From Shewanella halotolerans (GTDB taxonomy: Bacteria > Pseudomonadota > Gammaproteobacteria > Enterobacterales > Shewanellaceae), in the NCBI RefSeq assembly GCF_019457535.1, contig NZ_CP080417.1:1364001-1428000 (forward strand): 64,000 nucleotides of DNA, in the 5' to 3' direction. The notes under the pieces are model-generated. The model made no database searches. It had not been told where the DNA came from and was given only the letters and a program-made list of their open reading frames with translations. Below, piece by piece: positions 7,800-15,961 of this stretch; within the stretch, counting starts at the first letter, position 1; every line of letters starts with the position of its first letter. Both the position numbers and the translations under genes were made by a program.

Positions 7800-8588
7800 G
7801 TGAGCAGCGACTTAGACTTTCACCTCTTCTGCCCTAAGGGCGCGCTGTCTGACTTAGTTCAGGGGATCTGGTCAGTTTCGTGCCCGGCAGAGGCCGATGA
7901 GTTGCATGCCTGGCTCCATAGCGATGCGGCCAGCGGCCTGCTGATTAATCTCGGTGCGCCGCTGGGTTATGACGAGCAGGAGGTGCCCGCCGGAGTCTAT
8001 CTCCTGCCCGTCAACAAGCAGACCACCAGGGTGACGCTGCCGCCGGGGGCCTTGGCCGTTGGCGTGCGTTTCCTGCCCGGCGCCGGTCGGGCCTGGATGA
8101 TGGAGCGTTTCGCCTTCGAGCAGGGGAGGGAGGCCATTACGCCGCTCACCTCTCATGCGGAACTCATGGCCTTGGCGGCATCGCTGCGCGCATGTTGTGG
8201 CCATCGTCAGCGGTTAAGCCTGACCTATCGCTGGCTGCGAGCCAATCAGACGCTAAACCAGCCATTGCCACGAGTGATCAACGAGGTATTGCAGGCGCTA
8301 GACAGGCCCGATGCCGACATGACGGCCTTTGAGAATGGGGCCATGAGTCAGCGGCAGATAGAGAGGTATTTTCGCCGTTATCTCGAGATGACCCCCAAAT
8401 ATTATCAGCGGCTGATGCGGGCGAGACAGACCCTGCTGGCCTTGAAACTCTTACCTCTGGCGCCCCTTGCCGATATCGCCTTAGCGCTTGGCTTTGCCGA
8501 TCAGGCCCATATGACCCGGGAGCTGAAACAGCTGATTAAGATCACCCCCAAGCGTTATCGCCAGTGTCTGGCTCAAGATGCCGGCTAA
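7800..8588 (+). CDS. AraC-family transcriptional regulator
   Basis: A 262-residue protein starting at GTG 7800 with AAAGGGAG upstream. The N-terminal half looks like the DUF6597-type sensory domain: VQGIWSV near the start, then LPPGALAVGVRFLPGAG. The C-terminal half is an AraC double helix-turn-helix (SQRQIERYFRRYLEMTPKYYQR, then a second HTH around LADIALALGFADQAHMTRELKQ). It is likely to regulate the AhpD-like gene immediately upstream, though it could act elsewhere. The effector is unknown. Confidence 0.85.
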   Translation: MSSDLDFHLFCPKGALSDLVQGIWSVSCPAEADELHAWLHSDAASGLLINLGAPLGYDEQEVPAGVYLLPVNKQTTRVTLPPGALAVGVRFLPGAGRAWMMERFAFEQGREAITPLTSHAELMALAASLRACCGHRQRLSLTYRWLRANQTLNQPLPRVINEVLQALDRPDADMTAFENGAMSQRQIERYFRRYLEMTPKYYQRLMRARQTLLALKLLPLAPLADIALALGFADQAHMTRELKQLIKITPKRYRQCLAQDAG

Positions 8589-8825
8589 GGGCAAATACCT
8601 AATGCCCAATATCTAGCGCACAATACCTAGTGCCTCAAGCCTTCGTCGGCTTGCAAGCGTTCTGCTAACCCCATATTTCTCGATATTAAAAAAACCTCAG
8701 CATAGATAAGCCCTTGGCATTAGTGCAAAAGCAGAGCAAGTGATAAGCTTGTATTGCTTTTTTGCTAATAGAGCATGAGTCTGGAAAATATTTCTGGTAT
8801 GGTGCGGCTGAAACGAGAGGAGATT

Positions 8826-9302
8826 ATGGAAAAGTACGAACAACTACTGATTTCGCTGCGCCGTGTGATCCGCGCCATCGACATACATTCTCGCCAGCTG
8901 AATAAGCAGTCTGGCCTAACGGGCCCTCAGTTAATGGTGATGCAGACCATTGCCGCCTACGACCGTCCGCTGGCCAAGGAGATCGCTCAGGAAGTGGCCC
9001 TCAGCCCCGCCACGGTTGCCACCATTATCGATCGCCTCGAGGCGCGTGATCTGGTGGTGAGAACCCGTAGCGTGTCAGACAAGCGCAAGTGGCACCTGTC
9101 TCTCAGCGAGGCGGGGATCGAGATCTTAAAGGCCGCGCCTAAGCCGCTGCAGGATCACTTTATCAAGCGTTATCAAAACCTTGAAGACTGGGAACAGAGC
9201 CAGTTGCTCTCGGCCGTCGAGCGTATTGCCTCCATGATGGATGCCCAGGAGCTGGATGCGGCCCCTGTACTCCTGGTGGGACAGATCCAGGCGGAAGAGT
9301 AA
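8826..9302 (+). CDS. MarR-family transcriptional regulator
   Basis: About 158 residues. The ATG at 8826 is chosen over an upstream ATG because GAGAGGAG lies 4-5 nt before it. RAIDIHSRQLNKQSGLTGPQ is followed by a winged helix: recognition helix region LSPATVATIIDRLEARDLV and wing RSVSDKRKWHLSLS. The N-terminal motif resembles the EctR-like MarR subgroup. The downstream patatin gene starts 3 nt after the stop, so the two form an operon and the regulator may control it. The ligand is unknown. Confidence 0.88.
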   Translation: MEKYEQLLISLRRVIRAIDIHSRQLNKQSGLTGPQLMVMQTIAAYDRPLAKEIAQEVALSPATVATIIDRLEARDLVVRTRSVSDKRKWHLSLSEAGIEILKAAPKPLQDHFIKRYQNLEDWEQSQLLSAVERIASMMDAQELDAAPVLLVGQIQAEE

Positions 9303-9305
9303 CTC

Positions 9306-10265
9306 GTGTTGGGCGCGCCGCTACAAGACTCAGCATTACCGGGAGCAGGAATGCCAGGTTCACCCTTGCCAGGCTCTGAAACGTCAGCAGCGGCCGAGTT
9401 TAAGGTGGATAACTGCGCCTTGGTACTCGAAGGCGGTGGCCTGCGCGCCATCTATACTGCGGGCGTGCTCGATGCCTTCTTGGCTGCGGGGATCCATTTT
9501 CAGTATCTGGTGGGCGTATCCGCCGGCGCCATCTATCCAGCCTCCTATCTGTCGCGCCAGATGGGGCGTAACCTCACCATTCAACAGAGTTTTCTTGCCG
9601 ATAAGCGCTACATGGGGCTCAAGCACCTGCTGCGCACCGGCAACTATGTCAACACCGACTTTACCTATCGCCGCATGGCCCACGAGCTGGTGCCCTATGA
9701 TTTCGACGCCTTCGCCAATAGCGAGGCCGAGTTTAAAGTGGGGGCCTTTAACTGCCTGACAGGTGAGACCGACTTCTTCGGCATGGCGGACTTTGCCGAT
9801 CACGATTCCTTTCTCGAGGTGCTTATTGCTTCGAGCAGCCTGCCGTTTATCTCAAAACCTACCGTCATCGACGGCACGCCCTATCTCGATGGCGGCATAG
9901 GCGCGCCGATCCCTCTGGCAAAGGCCCGTGAAGATGGCTTTAAGCGCCAGGTGGTGATACTGACCCAGGAGCAGGACTACCGTAAATCGGCTTTCAAGGC
10001 CAAATGGCTGGCGAAACGTCTCTATCGCCGCTATCCCAAGGTGGCCAGCGCCTTGCTTGCCCGCCACCAAGTCTACAATCAGGCGCTCGATGACTTGGCC
10101 AAGGCTCAGGTCGATGGCAGTGCCCTGGTGCTGCAGCCCGCCACGCCGCTGGGACTGTCGCGTCTGGAACGGGACGTGAGTAAGGTCGAAGCCGTCTATC
10201 GTCGCGGCCTTGAGGAGGGCAAGGCCTTTATCCCAAGCCTGTTGGCCTTTATCGAAAACTGCTAA
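9306..10265 (+). CDS. Patatin-like serine hydrolase (YjjU-like)
   Basis: A 319-residue lipid acyl hydrolase. The oxyanion motif EGGGLRA near residue 40 precedes the nucleophile elbow GVSAGA, and the catalytic Asp is in YLDGGIG: the Ser-Asp dyad of patatins. The start is GTG 9306, 3 nt after the MarR stop; GGAAGAG within the end of marR serves as the ribosome site. The first 30 residues are Gly/Pro/Ser-rich and variable-looking, so an internal start is possible. It resembles E. coli YjjU. The substrate, presumably a membrane lipid, is unknown. Confidence 0.85.
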   Translation: MLGAPLQDSALPGAGMPGSPLPGSETSAAAEFKVDNCALVLEGGGLRAIYTAGVLDAFLAAGIHFQYLVGVSAGAIYPASYLSRQMGRNLTIQQSFLADKRYMGLKHLLRTGNYVNTDFTYRRMAHELVPYDFDAFANSEAEFKVGAFNCLTGETDFFGMADFADHDSFLEVLIASSSLPFISKPTVIDGTPYLDGGIGAPIPLAKAREDGFKRQVVILTQEQDYRKSAFKAKWLAKRLYRRYPKVASALLARHQVYNQALDDLAKAQVDGSALVLQPATPLGLSRLERDVSKVEAVYRRGLEEGKAFIPSLLAFIENC

Positions 10266-10404
10266 CTCTTCGTCGTCTGTTGCGATTCGTGTTCACTAGG
10301 TGAACCCTAATCTGTCTTAACCTTGCAGTCTTAACCTTGTTCCTTTTGCTGTTTAACCTTTCTCTTTAATCCGCACAGCTCTTTAGTCTCATGACGCATG
10401 TTTC

Positions 10405-10484
10405 AGGTTCATGGTTATGATTGATGGTTCATGCCCCTTAGCTCAGGTTCATGATTATGGTTGATGGCTGATGCTTCTTAGCTC
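10405..10484. repeat. Two tandem copies of a 40-bp unit
   Basis: Copies at 10405-10444 and 10445-10484 both run from AGGTTCATG to CTTAGCTC and differ at a few positions. Partial TGATGGCT units continue after them. The 309-bp gap between the patatin and PcaC-like genes holds nothing else recognisable. Confidence 0.6.
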
Positions 10485-10574
10485 TGGCTGATGGCTCAGG
10501 AATGGGGTTGACCTTTGGCGGTTTTACAAGCACTTTAAACGAGTGTTTATAATCATGATGTTAAAGGAGTCTCT

Positions 10575-10961
10575 ATGGATAAGGCCAAGTATGCTCAAGG
10601 GTTAGCCATCAGGCGCGAGGTGATGGGCGATGAGTTTGTCGACAGGGCGCTGTCGTCCGCCAGCGATTTTACCCAGCCGCTGCAGGAGCTGGTGACCCGC
10701 AACGCCTGGGGCGAGGTGTGGGCCAGAGAGGGACTCGACAGACGCACCCGCAGCCTAATCACCATAGCGACCTTGGCCGCACTCAAGGCCTCCACCGAAC
10801 TCAAGGGCCATGTGCGCGGCGCCCTGCGTAACGGCTGCACCGTCGAGGAGATCCAGGAGGTGCTGCTGCACTCCACCGTCTACTGCGGCATGCCAGCTGG
10901 GGTTGAGGCGTTTCGCGCCGCCAATGAGGTGATTAGCGAGTGGCAGCAAGGGGAGTCATAA
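10575..10961 (+). CDS. Carboxymuconolactone decarboxylase family protein (PcaC-like)
   Basis: A 128-residue protein resembling 4-carboxymuconolactone decarboxylase. It has the RSLITIATLAALKAS helix, ELKGHVRGALRNGCT with a conserved His, and LHSTVYCGMPAG at the usual positions. It lacks the CxxC pair of AhpD and so belongs to the PcaC-type branch. AAAGGAG precedes the ATG. No other protocatechuate pathway genes are nearby, so an aromatic-degradation role is not assured; many such stand-alone proteins are of unknown function. Confidence 0.82.
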   Translation: MDKAKYAQGLAIRREVMGDEFVDRALSSASDFTQPLQELVTRNAWGEVWAREGLDRRTRSLITIATLAALKASTELKGHVRGALRNGCTVEEIQEVLLHSTVYCGMPAGVEAFRAANEVISEWQQGES

Positions 10962-10974
10962 GGGGACTCTCGCT

Positions 10975-11800
10975 CTTTTGTTTCTGTTGTTGTGATGACC
11001 GGGATTGTTATTGGAAGGGGCGTTGAAGGTCGTACCTTCATGGATATTTATCGCCTGCCCGGCGGGGGCTGTAAATGGATGTACCAATGTCGCGATCACA
11101 TGGATGTGAATAAGCGACCTTATGTGCAGATACTGCTGTGACACGCAGTGCGCCATCTGACCTCCAAGGATGGAGGGAATGCCGAAAAATGTCGGGAACA
11201 TTTTCGGCCCTGTTTCGGAAGCTCTCCGGCGTATCTACACCGAGCATCTAACGTCTCTTCGATTCATCGCCGATTGTTTTCGATTAGGAGGCAGCATTTG
11301 GCCACATTTGTATTTGTGAGGGATTTGAAGGTCGTACCTTCATGGCAATCTATCGCCTGCCCGGCGGGGGCTGTGCAAGCACTCTTTTGGCACGCCGACT
11401 TTTTGTCAAAGAGAGTCGCCCCTGGAGGCTTCACGGCGGTACTGACCTACATGGATGTAGGGAATGCCCAAAAAATGTAGGGAACATATTTGGCCATGCC
11501 GCCGAGAGCCAAAAGTGTGCTTAAACTCGGTATCTAACATTTCTTCGGTTTGGCTTCCTCTGGTGTCCTGGGACTCTCGGTTTGTTCCAAGTTGCGGCGT
11601 TTACCTGAATGCTTTTTGGGAAGGGGTTTGAAGGTCGCACCTTCACTGTGACTTATCACCTGCGGTGGGCTTATGTGCAGATACTGCTGTGACACGCTGT
11701 GCGCCATCCTTGGCCGCTCTGCGGTTTCATCCCTGAAACCGAAGGTCACAGCCGTATCTACACTTGGTATTTAACGCTTCTTCGATTGGACCTGATCCGG
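10975..11800. repeat. Mosaic of three related non-coding repeat copies
   Basis: Three copies begin near 11015, 11314 and 11616, each with GAAGGGG or a related lead, then the palindrome GAAGGTCGTACCTTC or its variant. Copies 1 and 2 share CTATCGCCTGCCCGGCGG-type sequence. Copies 1 and 3 share TTATGTGCAGATACTGCTGT and GTGCGCCATC. All contain a TCTAAC/TTTAACG then TTCTTCG-like end. Open frames here are fragments that change between copies, so I do not call genes. The pattern suggests rearranged intergenic repeats next to the cassette island. Confidence 0.6.
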
Positions 11801-12079
11801 GCAAGTGGGCTCAAGCCACTATTCTTGTTAGTAAAGCTCTTTAATTAAATGTGACCTTGCATGTTGTATAGCCCTGACGAGATAGTTTAAAGTATCACCA
11901 ATTAAGGACAGAGCTAGGCCAACTCGAATCAAACATCGACTACGCCATTCAGGGAATGAAAAAGCCAACCAGCATGCGCCGATCACCTCTTTTAGAAGAT
12001 GACTCTGACCCCACTTATTTACATGCTTGGTCTCCTACCTTACAAGGTAGCGTACCTTGCAAGGTCTCACTAATAAGTT
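11801..12079. other. Gene-free stretch before the cassette boundary
   Basis: About 280 bp without a credible gene. It includes GACTCTGACCCC near 12001, a motif often found at the edges of REP-associated transposase fragments, and nested inverted repeats CTACCTTACAAGGTAG / GTACCTTGCAAGGT near 12035-12065. It may be the scar of an old mobile element. Confidence 0.35.
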
Positions 12080-12086
12080 GTTATGC
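12080..12086 (+). other. Integron-type core site (GTTATGC), left cassette boundary
   Basis: GTTATGC matches the GTTRRRY crossover site of attC. Its exact complement GCATAAC opens the attC at 13252, as expected when both ends belong to one cassette. The first cassette gene starts 22 nt later. Confidence 0.55.
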
Positions 12087-12107
12087 ATCTCAAGGGTAAC
12101 CCATACC

Positions 12108-12602
12108 ATGACTACAACCATCTCTGAATACATCGACGTTCGTCAGCGGATTAACGACTTAGGTTGCCTCAATCCAACGGGGTTGGCTTTGCTTCCGTCT
12201 AACTTTGAAGCGGCGTCTGATATTTCCACATTTCGCCAGGTCTCTGAAAGCGCGACTGTCAAGACGCTATTGAGAACATCTAATGTCCCACTAGACGAAT
12301 TGTTCTCCAAGGAGCAACGTTTTCCCTATATTCAAAATAATGCTTTCGAGTGGGTGGCTCCAACACTGTTTGTGTCTGTTGGTTTGCTCTCACAGAATTC
12401 CTCCTACTTGTCCCTTGCGCTTAGTGTAATTGCAAACTATGCCACCGACTTTTTTAAGGGGATGAGCGGCGAAAATGAGGTAAAAATGGATATTGTGGTA
12501 GAACGAACAAAAAGCAAAGTCTGCAAGAAAGTAACTTACAAAGGCCCACCGGAGGGCTTGAAGGATTTGCCGGAAGTTATTAGGGCCGCTTCAGATGAAT
12601 AA
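12108..12602 (+). CDS. Cassette gene 1: putative membrane protein, unknown function
   Basis: 164 residues from ATG 12108; the longer frame upstream would cross the cassette boundary. The N-terminal 80 residues are soluble (SEYIDVRQRINDLGC...). A hydrophobic span of about 30 residues follows (WVAPTLFVSVGLLSQ...LALSVIANYATDFF), then a charged tail with VVERTKSKVCKKVTYKG. No family is recognised. It overlaps the next gene by 8 bp, so the pair is translationally coupled. A membrane protein coupled to a zinc-motif protein in one mobile cassette suggests a two-component accessory system, but nothing in the sequence fixes the function. Confidence 0.65.
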   Translation: MTTTISEYIDVRQRINDLGCLNPTGLALLPSNFEAASDISTFRQVSESATVKTLLRTSNVPLDELFSKEQRFPYIQNNAFEWVAPTLFVSVGLLSQNSSYLSLALSVIANYATDFFKGMSGENEVKMDIVVERTKSKVCKKVTYKGPPEGLKDLPEVIRAASDE

Positions 12603-13257
12603 CGATATATCTCCTTTCATTTCCACATTTAATGCCAAGGTAAAAGAAGCTGAAATATTTCTATCTATTGCCCGAGATAGCACCTTGCAGCTGGGGGCCA
12701 TTGAAATCCTCGAGGCATTTAGGGAGTCGATTGCCGCCGAAATGGCGACTGCCATCGAAAATAAGAGTGAAGATTATGCGAACCTATTGCTTGGCTGTAC
12801 TTGTGTCACTACAGCTCTGGTTGCGGAACTAAGGATGTGGCTGTTGCTGAAAGAGAACAAGCCAGATGCAGCATGGGAAGAATTGGTTACGGCTCAAATG
12901 GCCACGGTTGATGCAGTTCGTGCACACTCTGGATTTGAACACCTCGCGGAACACAACCGGAAGCTAGAGGCGATAGAGCGTCTTGTTTTTCCGCCTCAAG
13001 TCTTTATCAGTTCTGGAATGATTGTGGGAAAGCAAGAATGCTCAATATGCGGTGCTGAATATGGTGACTGTGATCACTTAGTCAGAAAGCCATATATGGG
13101 GCAATTTTGCTACATCATTGCCAAAGATCTTTCGCTGGATCACGTGGCTATCGTAGAGCATCCAGCAGACAAGCGGTGTAGAGTCCAACACTTTGATGTG
13201 GAAGGTGGGGTACGTAATCGCATGACATGGAAGGTTGAGCCAAAAAGCGATGCATAA
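12595..13257 (+). CDS. Cassette gene 2: zinc-motif protein, unknown function
   Basis: 220 residues starting inside the end of gene 1 (ATG 12595). The first 130 residues look helical. Residues around 145-170 carry CSICGAEYGDCDHLVRKPY followed by GQFC, a Cys/Cys/Cys/His/Cys arrangement that probably binds zinc; similar CSICG...CDH motifs occur in phage and mobile-element proteins. The stop codon TAA lies inside the R'' box of the attC, as is usual for cassette genes. The function is unknown. The tight pairing with gene 1 implies joint action. Confidence 0.68.
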   Translation: MNNDISPFISTFNAKVKEAEIFLSIARDSTLQLGAIEILEAFRESIAAEMATAIENKSEDYANLLLGCTCVTTALVAELRMWLLLKENKPDAAWEELVTAQMATVDAVRAHSGFEHLAEHNRKLEAIERLVFPPQVFISSGMIVGKQECSICGAEYGDCDHLVRKPYMGQFCYIIAKDLSLDHVAIVEHPADKRCRVQHFDVEGGVRNRMTWKVEPKSDA

Positions 13258-13323
13258 CAAGGCGCTGCTGTCGGACAAATTTTTCGCTGCGCTTCAAATT
13301 CGCTGTAGAGCGCGGCGTTATAC
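13252..13323 (+). other. attC recombination site of an integron gene cassette
   Basis: The site runs from GCATAAC (R'', 13252-13258) to GTTATAC (R', 13317-13323), 72 bp. The inner arms AAGGCGCTG and AGCGCGGC can pair, as can AATTT/AAATT further in. Length, box order and arm imperfection fit attC sites, whose folded bottom strand is recognised by IntI. No integrase gene is in the window. Confidence 0.72.
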
Positions 13324-13375
13324 ATATTTGCAAACTGCATGATCGTGCTTTTTATTAAAACAAAGGATATATCAC

Positions 13376-14491
13376 GTGCGCTCAAGGATTAAGATTCACA
13401 TATTTGCTTCAATGCTATCACTTATCGTTTCTAATGCCATTGCGGAAACTTTTCCTACAATATCCGGCAATGTATCTAGTCAAGAATGTTCAGATGCTTT
13501 AACACTCGCCAGATCCATGTTTAACTCAAAATCAACACAACTATATGCCCCACTCGACATTCCTGAAAATCTAAATAGTAATTTAATTTTAGGTTCATCA
13601 GCACTTGATATTTCTGGTGGCGCCGCATTAGAAGCAGATCAAGACCAGTTTGAAAAAGTTCCTCAATTTGGAGAAGAATCTATACGCAGTGTTTACTGGG
13701 AAAAGAATATTACGGGTGGTGTACGTATTGCAGTAAAAGAAACTAGTTTTGGCTGGCGTGGAGATATGTATTCACTTTTTTTAATTGACTCGGAAGCCCA
13801 GAAAAATGAGTTTCTGCAAGATTTACAAGAAAGCTATGGTCACTCCAAATACACAGCACTAATTGGAGATGTTTGGAGACCGCCACTTATCTTTCTTTCA
13901 AAGCAAACAAAAAGAAAATGGTTCATGTCTGTTGGCCAGCCTTATGATTTTCTAGCACCATGGGCTATATATATAAATTCTTCTGAAGCATTCGACCAAT
14001 CCTGCACAATCAAATTTCGTCCGGACGTCAAACTCTCTCAGTCATTATTACCAAACCCAGTTCAATACTTCGCCCATCTTTTGGATGAAACAATGGGGCC
14101 AGGAAATGATGAAGGTACGTTACAACCAACTGCTCGCCTAAGAAACCATGTTCAGGATGTATGGGCAAATGCAGCTCTCAGACCATGGGCTCTTTCTGAC
14201 TCCGATACCTATAACTCAACGGAAGAAGTTAATATGGCTTTAGCAGCATGGTCTAAAACTGGTTCTTCATATAAAAAGGTTTATGCAGAAATCATCAAAT
14301 CATATCCGGTCGCAGAGAAATCACTCTCATACTTCTATATAAACAATTTTAATTTATCAAAAAATCAGGCTGAAAAGATTGCTAAATGGGTACTAGATAT
14401 AGCGTATCGTGCGCATTATAGTTTTCCAAATGGTTCAGACTATTTCCGCTATGACAACGTTAATACAAATCCATGGGATGTTAAAAATTAA
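13376..14491 (+). CDS. Cassette gene 3: secreted protein, unknown function
   Basis: 371 residues from GTG 13376 (AAAGGA upstream), with a signal peptide (IHIFASMLSLIVSNAIAETF). Downstream there are no clear domains; aromatic-rich segments such as FGWRGDMYSLFLID and a C-terminal YFRYDN region stand out. Base composition is clearly more AT-rich than the flanking chromosome, with many AAA/ATA/TTA codons, which marks it as foreign. It follows the attC directly, so it is the next cassette in the row. I do not recognise a family; periplasmic or exported location is the only firm inference. Confidence 0.65.
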   Translation: MRSRIKIHIFASMLSLIVSNAIAETFPTISGNVSSQECSDALTLARSMFNSKSTQLYAPLDIPENLNSNLILGSSALDISGGAALEADQDQFEKVPQFGEESIRSVYWEKNITGGVRIAVKETSFGWRGDMYSLFLIDSEAQKNEFLQDLQESYGHSKYTALIGDVWRPPLIFLSKQTKRKWFMSVGQPYDFLAPWAIYINSSEAFDQSCTIKFRPDVKLSQSLLPNPVQYFAHLLDETMGPGNDEGTLQPTARLRNHVQDVWANAALRPWALSDSDTYNSTEEVNMALAAWSKTGSSYKKVYAEIIKSYPVAEKSLSYFYINNFNLSKNQAEKIAKWVLDIAYRAHYSFPNGSDYFRYDNVNTNPWDVKN

Positions 14492-14592
14492 AAATATGTA
14501 TAAAAAGACACTGCAGGCGTATTTCATGATCGTGCCTCGTAAATTTTAGCCGGGAATTCTGTTCCCACTACGTGAAGCGTTACTAGTCAAAT

Positions 14593-14997
14593 ATGGATAA
14601 AATTGATTACACAAAGTATAGCGTCGAGGAATTAGAAGACGCATATAGGCACATTGATCGGGATAGATGGCCTGATCGCGTAAAAGAAATAGAGCTGATT
14701 CTTAATGATCCGGTTAAGCGGCGAGCACAGGTTAATACTGATAAATATCGTAAGAAAATAAAAGAAGAACGTGCTCAGAAGTCAAGGAAGCGAAGGGAGC
14801 CTCTAGGTTATGCACTAATGTATATAGTGCTAGGTGTTTTAGTCTCATTTTTTGGATTACTAGCTTCGCGGACAGGACAAGGAACAACCGTTGATTCCAT
14901 GGGGGAAAGAGTCTTAATTGGAATAGTTTTTTTTGCTATTGCATATTTGTATTTTAATAAATGGCGAAAAAGCGCCGGTAAACGCAGGCACAAGTAA
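14593..14997 (+). CDS. Cassette gene 4: small inner-membrane protein
   Basis: 134 residues. The N-terminus YSVEELEDAYRHIDRDRWPDR is a motif I associate with small membrane proteins of marine gammaproteobacteria (linking one or more short helices to a membrane tail). A very basic segment (KKIKEERAQKSRKRREP) leads into two membrane spans (YALMYIVLGVLVSFFGLLA and VLIGIVFFAIAYLYF). The AT-rich composition matches cassette gene 3. It starts about 20 nt after GTTACTA, a plausible core site. The function is unknown. Confidence 0.6.
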   Translation: MDKIDYTKYSVEELEDAYRHIDRDRWPDRVKEIELILNDPVKRRAQVNTDKYRKKIKEERAQKSRKRREPLGYALMYIVLGVLVSFFGLLASRTGQGTTVDSMGERVLIGIVFFAIAYLYFNKWRKSAGKRRHK

Positions 14998-15002
14998 ATC
15001 TA

Positions 15003-15089
15003 ACCGAGCCAGTACTGCTTCCGTTGTTTGCTGGGTTTTGTTTTACTCGGTCGAAGCTGGTGACGTTGAGCTAGTATTCCTAACCTTCA
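15003..15089 (+). other. Possible degenerate attC at the right end of the cassette island
   Basis: AACC near 15003 and GTTGAGC near 15064-15070 bracket imperfect inverted arms (CCAG..GCTTC against GAAGC-TGG). The boxes do not fit the consensus well, so this is a weak call. Confidence 0.3.
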
Positions 15090-15165
15090 CTATTTTTGTC
15101 CTTGGCCATTTGGCAGGCGAGCTTCAGCATTTGAACTCGCCACCTTAGATTCTTCTATCTCAAAT

Positions 15166-15801
15166 TTAGCCGTTGACGGCTATGATGGCGGGGCGTTGTT
15201 CCATCTTGGCGAGCCAGGCGGTGAGGTGGGGCTGGTCGTCGTTTGGGGTGATCTCTAGGTGTTTGATGAAGCTCATCATCACGTAGGCGGTGATGTCGGC
15301 GATGGAGAACTTCTGGCCGGCCACAAAAGGCTGCTCGGTGAGTTGTTTCTCAAGCGTTGGCAGAAACTCTATCACGCGCTGGCGGGACTCTTGGCCCCAG
15401 GCCTCGACGCAGCGCTCTCTGTCTTCATACACCTTGGTGATGTTTCTAAAGGCCTGGAAGGCGACGAACAGGCCTTGCAGCTCGCAGATCCTCTGCCACA
15501 TCTCAACCTGAGCCTTCTCCAGCGGCGTGTCGCCAAACAGCGAGTGTGCTGGCGCAGTGATTTCATCGAAATAGCGGCAGATGGCCACAGATTCACATAG
15601 GGTCTGACCGTCGTCGAGTTCGAGTACCGGAATGCGGCCGTTGACGCTGATGGCCTTAAACTCATCACTCAGATTGTCACCGGCGCGCAGGTTGAGGCTC
15701 TCACGCTCAAGACCTATCTCTTGTTCGTTTAGACCAAGTTCCTTAAGGAAGATATTGACGCGTCTGGCGCTGGGGGTCATGGCTAATTCGTAGAGTTTCA
15801 T
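15166..15801 (-). CDS. Glutathione S-transferase family protein
   Basis: A 211-residue cytosolic GST. The thioredoxin-fold N-domain starts MKLYELAMTPSARRV and has the cis-Pro loop GRIPVLELDDG and the glutathione-contact ESVAICRYF. The helical C-domain holds FSIADITAYVMM, the usual Asp-containing N-capping motif. It would conjugate glutathione to electrophiles or act as a disulfide or peroxide reductase. It is transcribed away from the TetR gene at 15962, with two operator-like repeats between them, so it is probably derepressed by the TetR ligand. Confidence 0.9.
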   Translation of the reverse strand: MKLYELAMTPSARRVNIFLKELGLNEQEIGLERESLNLRAGDNLSDEFKAISVNGRIPVLELDDGQTLCESVAICRYFDEITAPAHSLFGDTPLEKAQVEMWQRICELQGLFVAFQAFRNITKVYEDRERCVEAWGQESRQRVIEFLPTLEKQLTEQPFVAGQKFSIADITAYVMMSFIKHLEITPNDDQPHLTAWLAKMEQRPAIIAVNG

Positions 15802-15862
15802 CTATCCCTCTCTGAGTCTTGTGGAAGTTGTTGTGGTGGCCTCAGTTGAAGGTTTTTGCTTT

Positions 15863-15914
15863 AACTGAACGCTCGTTTAGAATAGAATCTAAATCATAAC
15901 TGAACGTTCGGTCA
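15863..15914. promoter_or_regulatory. Two TetR-type operator repeats in the GST/TetR divergent promoter
   Basis: AACTGAACGCTCGTTT (15863-15878) and AACTGAACGTTCGGTCA (15898-15914) are near-identical, each with the partly palindromic GAACG-TCG core of many TetR operators. Spacing between repeat starts is 35 bp. They lie between the divergent GST and TetR genes. Confidence 0.65.
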
Positions 15915-15961
15915 AGAAACTTGTTGCGAACACTTTTGACTAATATTGAGCAAAATCATCT

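Noticed and set aside
9163..9451. Minus-strand frames across the marR-patatin junction
   Set aside because: Antisense to two well-supported genes, with shadow-like composition.
11038..11749. Short frames reading YRLPGGGC and similar
   Set aside because: They are carried by the repeat copies, differ in frame and end between copies, and lack consistent ribosome sites.
12001..12070. Transposase remnant marked by GACTCTGACCCC
   Set aside because: Only a short motif is present and no transposase residues can be read; kept as a comment, not a call.
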